A DNA stretch of 15,699 bases from JBKEBQ01 sp047973225 (lineage in GTDB: Bacteria > Bacillota_I > Bacilli_A > Erysipelotrichales > Erysipelotrichaceae), in contig JBKEBQ010000019.1 in NCBI GenBank assembly GCA_047973225.1, forward strand, positions 1 through 15,699, written 5' to 3'. The translations under genes were made by a program, and so were the position numbers. Positions 6,142-12,682 of the stretch are shown here, in pieces (the stretch's first letter is position 1; each line of letters starts with the position of its first letter). Below the pieces are notes generated by a model. That model was given only the letters and a program-made list of their open reading frames with translations, was not told the DNA's origin and made no database searches.

Positions 6142-7407
6142 ATGAAAGGACTGGTATTGGGTGGCGGTGGTAGCCGTGGTGCTTATCAAGTAGGTGTGTG
6201 GAAGGCATTAAATGAGTTACAAATAACATTTGACGTTGTTTGTGGTAGTAGTATTGGTGCTTTGAATGGGGTGTTGGTTGTACAAAATGACTATGAAGCA
6301 TGTTTGCAGTTGTGGGAATCGCTGCGTATTCATCGTGTCGTAAATGCAGATTTACCTGACAAGATTGATATGGATTCATTTTTTGATCATCCAAATCGTT
6401 ATAAAAAACTTTTGGGTGCATATTGGCGTGATAAAGGCATTAATATTGCTCCTTTAGAAAAAGTTGTTAGAAATTTGTATAATGCAGATAAGTTTTTTTC
6501 GTCGCCTATAAATTTTGCGTGTATGCGAACCAATGTTTCAAAATTAAAAGCAGATCCCATTATGAAAAAAGATATGCATCGAGATGATGTTGTGGATCAT
6601 ATTCTCGCTTCGGCATCTTGTTTTCCAACCTTTCCGATGCGCAAAATTAAGGATGAACTTTTTATTGATGGTGGTTATAGTGAGACAGTGCCAATTAGAC
6701 TAGCGAAAAGCTTGGGAGCAACAAGTATTGTTGCGGTTGATCTAAGTGGAAAAGCGCATCCATATTATACAAGAAGCGAAACATCTTGCTATATTCAGCC
6801 GTATCGCTCACTGGGAGCCTTTTTTGATTTTCGCCCAAAAACGATTCAAGAGAATATACGCATAGGCTATCATGACACGTTAAAGGCATATGGAAACTTG
6901 TTTGGTTATCAGTATACCTTTTATAAAAGTGAAAAAGTAAAGATTGAAGCTTGCGTAGCAATGTTACATAAGTTTAATATGGATAAAATTCCTAAAGCTC
7001 TTTTAATATTACAAGACATGCAAAAGAAAACAACTAGAAAAGAAATGCAAGGTTTTCCTTTGTTGGAGCTTCGTTTACTAGAACTTTGCGCGCATACACT
7101 GCAGATAGATGATGTTAGGATATACAGCTTTCGATCATGGCTAGATGAAATTTATACTATTTTGGAAACTAGCACATCAAGCTATACAAAATGCATGAAA
7201 GAAGCTTCTAGTATGAAAGAGAGAATTAAGATATTAAAAAAAGAGCGTTTATCTGCCAATCTTTTGGTATACTTATATCAGAAAATAAAAGAAAATAATA
7301 TTGACGAACATGAAGATATTGCACAATATATTTCGGCATTACCGGAAAAAGTCTATATTGCGTATGTATTGAATTGTGTAAAAAAGGAGTATTACGATGA
7401 AATTTAG
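6142..7407 (+). CDS. Patatin-like phospholipase
   Basis: This 421-residue protein has an N-terminal patatin-like acyl hydrolase domain (residues 1 to about 190) that cleaves acyl esters of phospholipids. All catalytic parts are visible: the glycine-rich oxyanion loop GGGGSRGAYQ at residues 7-16, the nucleophile elbow GSSIG with Ser37, and the DGG motif with Asp176 of the Ser-Asp dyad. There is no signal peptide or membrane segment, so it should act in the cytoplasm on the inner membrane face. The C-terminal half (residues 200-421) is charged, probably helical, and unassigned. The stop overlaps the next start by 11 bases, so the two are likely translated together. Its physiological substrate is not known; family members act as lipases or effectors. 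Confidence 0.85.
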   Translation: MKGLVLGGGGSRGAYQVGVWKALNELQITFDVVCGSSIGALNGVLVVQNDYEACLQLWESLRIHRVVNADLPDKIDMDSFFDHPNRYKKLLGAYWRDKGINIAPLEKVVRNLYNADKFFSSPINFACMRTNVSKLKADPIMKKDMHRDDVVDHILASASCFPTFPMRKIKDELFIDGGYSETVPIRLAKSLGATSIVAVDLSGKAHPYYTRSETSCYIQPYRSLGAFFDFRPKTIQENIRIGYHDTLKAYGNLFGYQYTFYKSEKVKIEACVAMLHKFNMDKIPKALLILQDMQKKTTRKEMQGFPLLELRLLELCAHTLQIDDVRIYSFRSWLDEIYTILETSTSSYTKCMKEASSMKERIKILKKERLSANLLVYLYQKIKENNIDEHEDIAQYISALPEKVYIAYVLNCVKKEYYDEI

Positions 7408-7792
7408 AATGCAAATCAATCTTAGTTATATGCTTGCTTGTATATGGATGTTGTTTTTTACAACGTATTATATTAGCGTAACCATTATCAATTTTAGTGC
7501 CATCAATGTGCTATTCAGTGTGATACTGTTTATGTTTACCCTACTTATTGTATTGCGTTTGGTGAAAGTGAAATACATTTTAGAGGCAAAAGAATTGGAT
7601 ATTTATGGTGTTTTCAAAAAAAAGAGCATTCCTTATAAGAAGATGAAAACAGTTGCGATTTTAGAAGGCAACAATTCTATGTTTTCGCTTGTAAAACAAC
7701 AAGTTGAAATCAGCTATGGTAAGAAGACGGTTTTGGTTTCGCCAAAAAATAATCAAAAGTTTAAAACTGAGTTAGAAAAAAGAATCAAATAA
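7397..7792 (+). CDS. Small membrane protein with bacterial PH-like C-terminal domain
   Basis: This 131-residue protein has two hydrophobic segments (about residues 9-30 and 35-56) forming a membrane hairpin, followed by a beta-rich soluble tail. The tail has the pattern of the bacterial PH-like / DUF1200 family: ELDIYGVFKKKSIPYKKM, then VEISYGKKTVLVSPKN, and the closing FKTELEKRIK. 'Y-G-K-K...V-x-V-S-P-K-x-x-x-x-F' is the recognisable end of that group. The function of these domains is not established; membrane or lipid binding is a guess from the fold name. The ribosome binding site AAGGAG lies 8 bases before the ATG, inside the patatin gene. It lies between patatin and LytTR genes, hinting at a common membrane-linked role. 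Confidence 0.55.
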   Translation: MKFRMQINLSYMLACIWMLFFTTYYISVTIINFSAINVLFSVILFMFTLLIVLRLVKVKYILEAKELDIYGVFKKKSIPYKKMKTVAILEGNNSMFSLVKQQVEISYGKKTVLVSPKNNQKFKTELEKRIK

Positions 7793-7807
7793 GCAAAGGG
7801 GAGAAAC

Positions 7808-8482
7808 ATGCTGCGAATCGTTATTGTTGAAGATGAAGAAATTGCAAAAGCAGTTATTTTTGCGTTACGCAAGGTTTTGCAATTGGAATTCAGTTTTACA
7901 CATTATACAAAGATTATTGATTTTATAAAAGCTAACGACTTTGCCTATGACATGATCATCCTTGATGAGGGGTTTAATAATGTACGCGTGCACAGTGCTC
8001 TTTGTTATACCAATACAAAAGCCATTTTCATGTATCTTTGTGAAACGCAATATCTGTATGATAATCAACCCCATGGACGTTATTTTTGGGTGGATAAGCA
8101 AAACACTTCTCAAGATATGGAGGGGTTAAAGAATATTTTGAGAAAACGACTGCAACAGCATGATGTTTATGCATTATCTTACAATGGGGTGAGTATGCAA
8201 TTGAAATATTATGATATATACTATGTTGAAAAAGAAGGTAAAAATTTAATTTATCATACCAAAAAAGGAAATTTTTATGAGCGTGCAAGTATTGGCAAAA
8301 AAGTAAAGAATTTTATTGCTGCTGACTTTATTCAAATACATAGAAGTATTTTAGTGAATTTTGAATATGTATTCAAGGTAGATGAAGACTATGTAGAGCT
8401 TCATAACCATGAAAAATTGCCATTGGCGAGATCGCGAAAAAAGCATTTGACAGAAAGGATTCGTGCCAATATCAAAGCGTGA
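7808..8482 (+). CDS. LytTR-family response regulator with a degenerate receiver domain
   Basis: This 224-residue DNA-binding regulator has an N-terminal CheY-like receiver (residues 1-105) and a C-terminal LytTR domain (about 118-222). The acidic pocket is present in VEDEE (Asp9, Glu10) and the likely phosphate acceptor is Asp53 in MIILDEG. The usual Asp-x-x-(M/L)-P after the acceptor is missing, the later conserved Thr/Ser and Lys-Pro are not recognisable, and the domain is slightly short. The LytTR part is normal: VSMQLKYYDIYYVE, then FIQIHRSILVNFEYV and LPLARSRKKHL. It starts 15 bases after the previous stop with the site AAAGGGGAG. No histidine kinase is beside it, so it may be an orphan or respond in a phosphorylation-independent way. 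Confidence 0.8.
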   Translation: MLRIVIVEDEEIAKAVIFALRKVLQLEFSFTHYTKIIDFIKANDFAYDMIILDEGFNNVRVHSALCYTNTKAIFMYLCETQYLYDNQPHGRYFWVDKQNTSQDMEGLKNILRKRLQQHDVYALSYNGVSMQLKYYDIYYVEKEGKNLIYHTKKGNFYERASIGKKVKNFIAADFIQIHRSILVNFEYVFKVDEDYVELHNHEKLPLARSRKKHLTERIRANIKA

Positions 8483-8541
8483 AAGGCATTTTAGAAGACA
8501 AAGTCATTGTTGTGGATGAAACGAATAGAAATGCAGTATAA
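8479..8541 (+). other. Possible micro-ORF overlapping the LytTR stop
   Basis: A GTG at 8479 overlaps the LytTR TGA in a GTGA arrangement and opens 20 codons (VKGILEDKVIVVDETNRNAV) to TAA 8539-8541. The overlap is of the kind seen in coupled translation, and the terminator follows after it. It is very short and could be chance or a remnant of a longer gene. No function is proposed. Confidence 0.2.
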
Positions 8542-8567
8542 CCAACGCAATATGATTTGTGCAAAGT

Positions 8568-8605
8568 AGAGCGATTCAAAAGTAGAATCTGCTCTTATTT
8601 TTTAT
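8568..8605 (+). terminator. Intrinsic terminator of the patatin-PH-LytTR cluster
   Basis: The arms AGAGCGATTC (8568-8577) and GAATCTGCTCT (8585-8595) pair with a single bulged base, and TATTTTTTATT follows. This ends the cluster before the rsmG promoter. Confidence 0.7.
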
Positions 8606-8695
8606 TAGGTTGCGTATGTCATATAAATTACATATAAAATAAAAGTAGTTTAAAATAAAAGTTTTAAAGATGGAGAGCGTGATTTTGTAATAGTA

Positions 8696-8704
8696 TGTTA
8701 TAAT
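8696..8704 (+). promoter_or_regulatory. Extended -10 promoter element for the rsmG-noc-parA-parB operon
   Basis: TGTTATAAT is a perfect extended -10, 27 bases upstream of the rsmG start. No good -35 is seen 17 bases ahead. The same nonamer, at the same distance from the start codon, precedes the DUF1846 gene. A strong ribosome binding site, CGGAGG, lies at 8717-8722. Confidence 0.5.
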
Positions 8705-8730
8705 AATGAGGTTATGTCGGAGGTTGTTTT

Positions 8731-9438
8731 ATGCGTGGGCAAAAAAAATTTTATAAAGCACTGATGGATATGGAAGTTTTCCTTGATGACAAACAAAAAC
8801 AAGCGTTTGAAATCTATAAAGATTTGCTGGTGGAGTGGAATCAAAAGATGAATCTAACGGCTATTAAGGAAGAAGAAGATATATATATTCGCCATTTTTT
8901 AGACAGTATTCAACTATCCGTGGACTATCCCATACAAAAAGATATATGTGATGTTGGTAGCGGTGCTGGATTTCCTAGTATTCCTTTAAAGATTCTTTAT
9001 GAAGATTTGGAAGTTTGGATTGTTGAACCTCTACAAAAGCGTTGTGTGTTTCTTCAAGAAGTTGTACAGACTTTACAGCTTGAAAAAGTAAATATCGTTC
9101 ATGCACGTGCTGAAGACTTTGTGAAAGAGAAGCGAGAAGCTTTTTCGCTTGTGAGTGCACGTGCAGTTGCAAATCTCACAATGTTGAGCGAGTTGTGTAT
9201 TCCACTTGTGAAAAAAAATGGGTACTTTGTGGCGATGAAAGGCCCTAAAGGTTATGCGGAATATGAAGCAGCAAAAGGTGCTATTGAACTTTTAGGATGT
9301 GAAAAAGAAACTTTTATAGAGCATAAAATAGCAGATTTTAAAAGACTTACCATGATTTTTAAAAAAGTAAAATTAACGCCAAAAAAATATCCAAGAGTCT
9401 TTGGGAAAATAAAAAAGCAACCACTTATTAAGGGGTGA
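8731..9438 (+). CDS. rsmG: 16S rRNA (guanine527-N7)-methyltransferase RsmG
   Basis: RsmG (GidB) methylates N7 of G527 in 16S rRNA using S-adenosylmethionine; loss gives low-level streptomycin resistance in other bacteria. The 235-residue length is normal. The N-terminal WNQKMNLTAI and RHFLDS segments are family hallmarks, and the SAM-binding loop is DVGSGAGFPSIPL from Asp74. SARAVA and the C-terminal YPRVFGKIKKQPL also match. The ATG at 8731 follows GGAGG with a spacing of 8. The noc-like gene begins 4 bases after the stop, so both are in one operon. In many Firmicutes rsmG sits directly upstream of noc and parAB beside oriC, which fits here, but mnmG, usually just before rsmG, is not in the window. 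Confidence 0.95.
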   Translation: MRGQKKFYKALMDMEVFLDDKQKQAFEIYKDLLVEWNQKMNLTAIKEEEDIYIRHFLDSIQLSVDYPIQKDICDVGSGAGFPSIPLKILYEDLEVWIVEPLQKRCVFLQEVVQTLQLEKVNIVHARAEDFVKEKREAFSLVSARAVANLTMLSELCIPLVKKNGYFVAMKGPKGYAEYEAAKGAIELLGCEKETFIEHKIADFKRLTMIFKKVKLTPKKYPRVFGKIKKQPLIKG

Positions 9439-9442
9439 TACA

Positions 9443-10195
9443 GTGAGTGAAGTGAAAAAAGTAAAAATAAAAGATATTCAAATGAATCCACATCAACCAA
9501 GAATTCACTTTGATGTACAAGCATTACAAGCGTTGATGATTTCGATAAAAGAAAATGGATTGGTACAACCCATCACCTTACGTTCCATAGCAGATCACTA
9601 TGAATTGATTGCCGGTGAGCGAAGACTTAGGGCCTGCCAACAATTGCAATATGAAAGTATTCCTGCATACATCATTTCTAGTGATGAGGAATCAAGTATG
9701 TATATGGCGCTGATTGAGAATATTCAACGCGAAGATTTAAGTGCGATTGAAGAGGCACGAGCATATCATAAAATTATGGATATGCGCCATCTTACGCAAA
9801 AAGAGTTTGCATATCGAATTGGTAAATCACAATCCAGTGTTGCAAACAAACTACGTTTATTGCAATTGAGTGAAAATGTCCAAAATGCGATTGAATCAAA
9901 AATCATCCATGAACGACATGCACGTGCCATGGTTGGTTTGAGTGAAATAGAGCAAGCGCGAATTTTAAAACAAATCGTACAAGATGATTTAACAGTAAAA
10001 GAAACAGAAGCTATTGTAAAACCAAAAAAACAAAAACCCAAACGCAATAGTAAAGGATATTCAAAGAATATTCAATTGGGTATTAATACGATTCATCAAG
10101 CTGTGGAATTGGCAAATCGCAGTGGTATGAAGTCCAGTATTGAACAAAAAGAAAATGAAGAAGAAGTCATTATTGAGATTCATATACAAAAATAA
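9443..10195 (+). CDS. noc: Noc-like ParB/Spo0J-family protein
   Basis: This 250-residue ParB-family protein occupies the Noc position (rsmG-noc-parA-parB). Noc binds scattered chromosomal sites, uses CTP as a switch and keeps FtsZ from assembling over the nucleoid. The CTPase motifs are visible: the N-terminal NPHQPR, GERRLRA at residues 58-64 and ENIQRED at 92-98. The helix-turn-helix spans about 118-140 (TQKEFAYRIGKSQSSVANKL), and a basic linker (PKKQKPKR) precedes the C-terminal dimerisation region. It starts with GTG at 9443 behind AAGGGG. No upstream in-frame start exists before a stop, so the amphipathic membrane-targeting helix of Bacillus Noc is absent. It may be a true Noc that works without membrane contact, or a second ParB with another job. 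Confidence 0.78.
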   Translation: MSEVKKVKIKDIQMNPHQPRIHFDVQALQALMISIKENGLVQPITLRSIADHYELIAGERRLRACQQLQYESIPAYIISSDEESSMYMALIENIQREDLSAIEEARAYHKIMDMRHLTQKEFAYRIGKSQSSVANKLRLLQLSENVQNAIESKIIHERHARAMVGLSEIEQARILKQIVQDDLTVKETEAIVKPKKQKPKRNSKGYSKNIQLGINTIHQAVELANRSGMKSSIEQKENEEEVIIEIHIQK

Positions 10196-10209
10196 AAAAG
10201 GGGAATTCT

Positions 10210-10998
10210 ATGGGTAAAATTATCGCAATTTCAAATCAAAAAGGTGGTGTTGGAAAAACAACGACATCCATTAATATCGCTAGTGGGCTTGGATATTTAG
10301 GAAAAAAAGTATTGCTAGTTGATTTTGATCCACAAGGAAATGCAACACAGGGTGTTGGAGCGAATAGCAAAAAAAGCAAATTGACAGTTTATAATTTAAT
10401 TATGGAAAAATATGATGTTGCGCAAATTCGAAAAACGATCCAAAATCCACCCATCGATGTAATTCCGGCGGATATTTCCTTAGCTGGAGCAGATTTGCAG
10501 ATGATTCAATATGAGAGTGGTAAAGAAGAACTGTTGAAACGAAAGCTGGATAAAGTCAAAGATGAGTATGATTATATCATTATCGACTGTCCACCATCAC
10601 TAGGCTTATTGAATACGAATGCATTGACAGCAGCCGATGCGGTGATGATCCCCGTGCAGTGTGAATATTATGCGCTTGAAGGATTGATGCAGTTATTGCT
10701 TACAATTCGTTTGGTGCAACAATTATTCAATGCAGATTTAGAAATTGAGGGGGTAGCTCTGACGATGTTTGATGCACGAACAAAACTTTCTTTGGAAGTA
10801 CAACAAGAAGTACGAAAACATTTTAAAGATAAAGTGTATAAAACATATATTCCTAGAAATGTGCGATTGTCAGAAGCACCGTCAAGAGGCATGTCTATTT
10901 TTGAATATGATGTTTCTTGTGAAGGAGCAAAAGCGTATGCGAGTTTAGCAGCGGAAATAGATAAGCAAAATAAGCAAAGCAAAGGAGCAAAGAAATGA
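10210..10998 (+). CDS. parA: Chromosome-partitioning ATPase ParA (Soj)
   Basis: This 262-residue deviant-Walker ATPase binds DNA non-specifically as an ATP dimer and, with ParB-parS, moves origins and influences DnaA. It has the deviant Walker A KGGVGKTT (Lys11 signature lysine, Lys16), Walker A' VDFDPQGN from Val37, and Walker B IIIDCPPSLG with Asp126. The closing PRNVRLSEAPSRG is characteristic of chromosomal ParA. It has no N-terminal helix-turn-helix, so it is the short chromosomal (Soj) type and not a plasmid ParA. GGGGAA precedes the ATG, and the gene starts 14 bases after the noc-like stop. The stop overlaps the parB start in an ATGA of 4 bases. Confidence 0.95.
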   Translation: MGKIIAISNQKGGVGKTTTSINIASGLGYLGKKVLLVDFDPQGNATQGVGANSKKSKLTVYNLIMEKYDVAQIRKTIQNPPIDVIPADISLAGADLQMIQYESGKEELLKRKLDKVKDEYDYIIIDCPPSLGLLNTNALTAADAVMIPVQCEYYALEGLMQLLLTIRLVQQLFNADLEIEGVALTMFDARTKLSLEVQQEVRKHFKDKVYKTYIPRNVRLSEAPSRGMSIFEYDVSCEGAKAYASLAAEIDKQNKQSKGAKK

Positions 10999-11870
10999 AC
11001 AATCCAAAGTTAGGGAAAGGCTTATCAGCGATCTTCGGTGATGATGTTGATAGTATTTTAGAAGATATTCAACAAGGAAAAGTCGAAGGGTACAAGGAAT
11101 CCATCCGTATCCCTTTGCGTGATATTAAAGCCAATCCATATCAGCCACGATTGGAGTTTGATAAAGAAAAATTGCAAGAGTTAGCACAATCGATTGCAAC
11201 GCATGGCGTATTTACACCCATTTTGGTAAAGGCCAGTGTAAAAGGTTATGTATTAATTGCTGGTGAGCGAAGACTTAGGGCGTCAAAGCTTGCGAAATTA
11301 GAAGAAATACCAGCGATTGTTGTTGATTTTGATGATCAACAGATGATGGAAATATCGTTGTTGGAAAACATTCAAAGAGAAAACTTAAATGTGATGGAAG
11401 AAGCGAATGCATTGGCGAAGATGATTGATAAGTTAGGGTATACGCAAGAGGCTTTGGCAAAACAAATCGGTAAGTCACGTGAATATGTGGCAAATACATT
11501 GCGTTTATTAAAATTACCAAAAGCAATCCAAACCTATGTTATTTCTAATCAATTGAGCATGGGTCATGTACGGGCGTTGTTGTCGCTTAGCAGTGAAGCG
11601 GATATGGTTGTGTTGGCGAAGCAAGCGATAAAAGAAAAATTAAGTGTCCGTTCTGTTGAAAAAAAGGTAAAGGATGCAGGCGGTTCTATAGGCAAAAAAC
11701 AAAAACCTAAAGTTATTGATAAAAGCATATATGCAGCGGTTGAAAAGACCTTACAACAAAAACTACAAACCAAAGTGCAAGTGTATGATACAGCCATCAA
11801 CATTAGCTTTAATGGCAATGATGATTTGAATCGCATTTTAGAAATTATGGGATGTATGGAAGAAGAATAA
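10995..11870 (+). CDS. parB: Chromosome-partitioning CTPase ParB (Spo0J)
   Basis: This 291-residue protein loads at parS as a CTP-dependent DNA clamp, recruits SMC and stimulates ParA. The N-terminal KLGKGLSAIFGDD is the ParA-stimulating peptide. CTP-binding motifs are NPYQPR, GERRLRA at residues 90-96 and ENIQREN at 124-130. The helix-turn-helix covers about 150-174 (TQEALAKQIGKSREYVANTL). The C-terminal 60 residues form the dimerisation domain. Length and motif order are standard. It is the last gene of the operon, followed by a perfect hairpin. A weak parS-like palindrome lies inside its helix-turn-helix codons. Confidence 0.95.
   Translation: MNNPKLGKGLSAIFGDDVDSILEDIQQGKVEGYKESIRIPLRDIKANPYQPRLEFDKEKLQELAQSIATHGVFTPILVKASVKGYVLIAGERRLRASKLAKLEEIPAIVVDFDDQQMMEISLLENIQRENLNVMEEANALAKMIDKLGYTQEALAKQIGKSREYVANTLRLLKLPKAIQTYVISNQLSMGHVRALLSLSSEADMVVLAKQAIKEKLSVRSVEKKVKDAGGSIGKKQKPKVIDKSIYAAVEKTLQQKLQTKVQVYDTAINISFNGNDDLNRILEIMGCMEEE
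11471..11486. promoter_or_regulatory. Degenerate parS-like palindrome inside parB
   Basis: TAAGTCACGTGAATAT keeps the palindromic core TCACGTGA of the parS consensus TGTTTCACGTGAAACA but matches only 10 of 16 positions. Bacillus subtilis has a parS inside spo0J, so the location is suggestive. It also encodes conserved residues KSREY, so coding constraint could explain part of the match. No better parS was found in the window. Confidence 0.3.
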
Positions 11871-11880
11871 AAGGTGTCAC

Positions 11881-11907
11881 AAAAAGAAAAGAATATCTTT
11901 TCTTTTT
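11881..11907 (+). terminator. Hairpin terminator after parB
   Basis: The perfect 11-base arms AAAAAGAAAAG (11881-11891) and CTTTTCTTTTT (11897-11907) flank a 5-base loop, 10 bases after the parB stop. The stem is AT-rich, but the second arm itself supplies the T run. Being symmetrical, it could also work in the other direction. Confidence 0.55.
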
Positions 11908-11933
11908 AGGGAAGACATAGGGGGGGAGATATT

Positions 11934-12386
11934 GTGAAAAAAATTTTAGTGTTGGGATTGTGTTGTTTTTTATTTGCTTGTAGTGGTCAAAAAGAAGAAG
12001 CAAAGATCACATTAGATGCGAATGCAGGTGAAGTTGTGGCATTGCGTATGGATGGGTTAATCAAAAAAATCGAGAATAAAGAAACCTTTGTTTTTTTATT
12101 TTCACAAACATATTGTGGATCTTGTATGCGTTTTTTTGCCCAAAGTGATGCGTATACGAAGGAAGTAGGATTGACTTTGTATGATATTAGTTTAGACAAA
12201 GAAGATACATCAAAAGCACAACAACAAGAAATATTTGACCAATATTTTAGTGGTTTCCAAGCAACTCCAACTTTGTATTTTATAAAAGCGGGGAAGGTAG
12301 TGGATGAATTAAATGCGAGTCAAGAGGAAGTTACATTAGACGCTTATCAGGCTTTCCTAAAACGAAATCAGATTGTCAAAAAATAA
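11934..12386 (+). CDS. Thioredoxin-fold lipoprotein
   Basis: This 150-residue protein has a short signal peptide ending in the lipobox LFAC, with the lipidated Cys16, so the mature protein is anchored outside the cytoplasmic membrane. The body is a thioredoxin fold: FVFLFSQTYCGSCMRF with the CxxC pair Cys61 and Cys64, and the cis-proline region ATPTLYF. The likely role is thiol-disulfide exchange with exported proteins. The CGSC active site differs from the CGPC of ordinary thioredoxin. The GTG at 11934 follows GGGGGAG. It lies 63 bases after parB, with a hairpin between, so it is probably separate from the par operon, although readthrough is possible. The partner is unknown. Confidence 0.8.
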   Translation: MKKILVLGLCCFLFACSGQKEEAKITLDANAGEVVALRMDGLIKKIENKETFVFLFSQTYCGSCMRFFAQSDAYTKEVGLTLYDISLDKEDTSKAQQQEIFDQYFSGFQATPTLYFIKAGKVVDELNASQEEVTLDAYQAFLKRNQIVKK

Positions 12387-12438
12387 AGAGATATTGTATT
12401 TTTTAAGACGCATGTAAAAAAGTATACAACATAGATAG

Positions 12439-12471
12439 AAAAGGATGAGCAAATAAGTTTATCCTTTTTTT
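12439..12471 (+). terminator. Intrinsic terminator after the thioredoxin-fold lipoprotein gene
   Basis: AAAAGGATGA (12439-12448) pairs with TTTATCCTTTT (12458-12468), with one G-T wobble in the stem and a loop of about 9 bases, and runs into a tract of seven Ts (12464-12470). It lies 53 bases past the stop codon. Confidence 0.7.
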
Positions 12472-12500
12472 ATCTGTTGAAAAATACAAAAAAAAAAACA

Positions 12501-12555
12501 AAAAAGATAAATAAAAATAAAAAGTACAACATTAATAATTAAAAAGATAAATAAA
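12501..12555 (+). repeat. 15-base direct repeat upstream of the GH31 gene
   Basis: AAAAAGATAAATAAA occurs exactly at 12501-12515 and 12541-12555, start to start 40 bases, close to four helical turns. The DNA around is over 85% A+T, so simple-sequence chance is a real alternative to a regulator site. Confidence 0.4.
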
Positions 12556-12572
12556 TAAAAAATACTCTCTTT

Positions 12573-12578
12573 TATAAT
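12573..12578 (+). promoter_or_regulatory. Candidate -10 of the GH31 promoter
   Basis: A perfect TATAAT sits 105 bases before the GH31 start codon. No -35 hexamer is visible at 16-18 bases; the expected position falls in the second copy of the AT-rich direct repeat, which could serve as an UP-like or activator-binding element. The long 5' leader would include the possible leader peptide at 12616. Confidence 0.35.
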
Positions 12579-12615
12579 AAGGACATACGGTGGGAATTTA
12601 TTAAAGGAAAGAGAG

Positions 12616-12657
12616 GTGAGCTTTTACATTAAAAAGTACACTGGGGAGTATTTATAA
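12616..12657 (+). other. Possible 13-codon leader peptide in the GH31 5' leader
   Basis: A GTG at 12616 preceded by GGAAAGAG opens VSFYIKKYTGEYL and stops with TAA 12655-12657, 25 bases before the GH31 start. The same bases (GAGAGGTGAG at 12611-12620) could instead be an isolated ribosome binding site. No attenuator hairpin is clear. Confidence 0.2.
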
Positions 12658-12682
12658 AAAAATATAGGAGAGGAAGAAATAA

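Noticed and set aside
6142..7407. Patatin as a CBASS effector (CapV)
   Set aside because: No CD-NTase, E1/E2/JAB or HORMA/TRIP13 genes are nearby; the neighbours are a PH-like membrane protein and a LytTR regulator.
9103..9927. Three copies of the palindrome GCACGTGC (9103, 9157, 9920) as parS or Noc sites
   Set aside because: Each encodes Ala-Arg-Ala with the same codons in conserved protein segments, and the flanks do not resemble parS or the Noc site.
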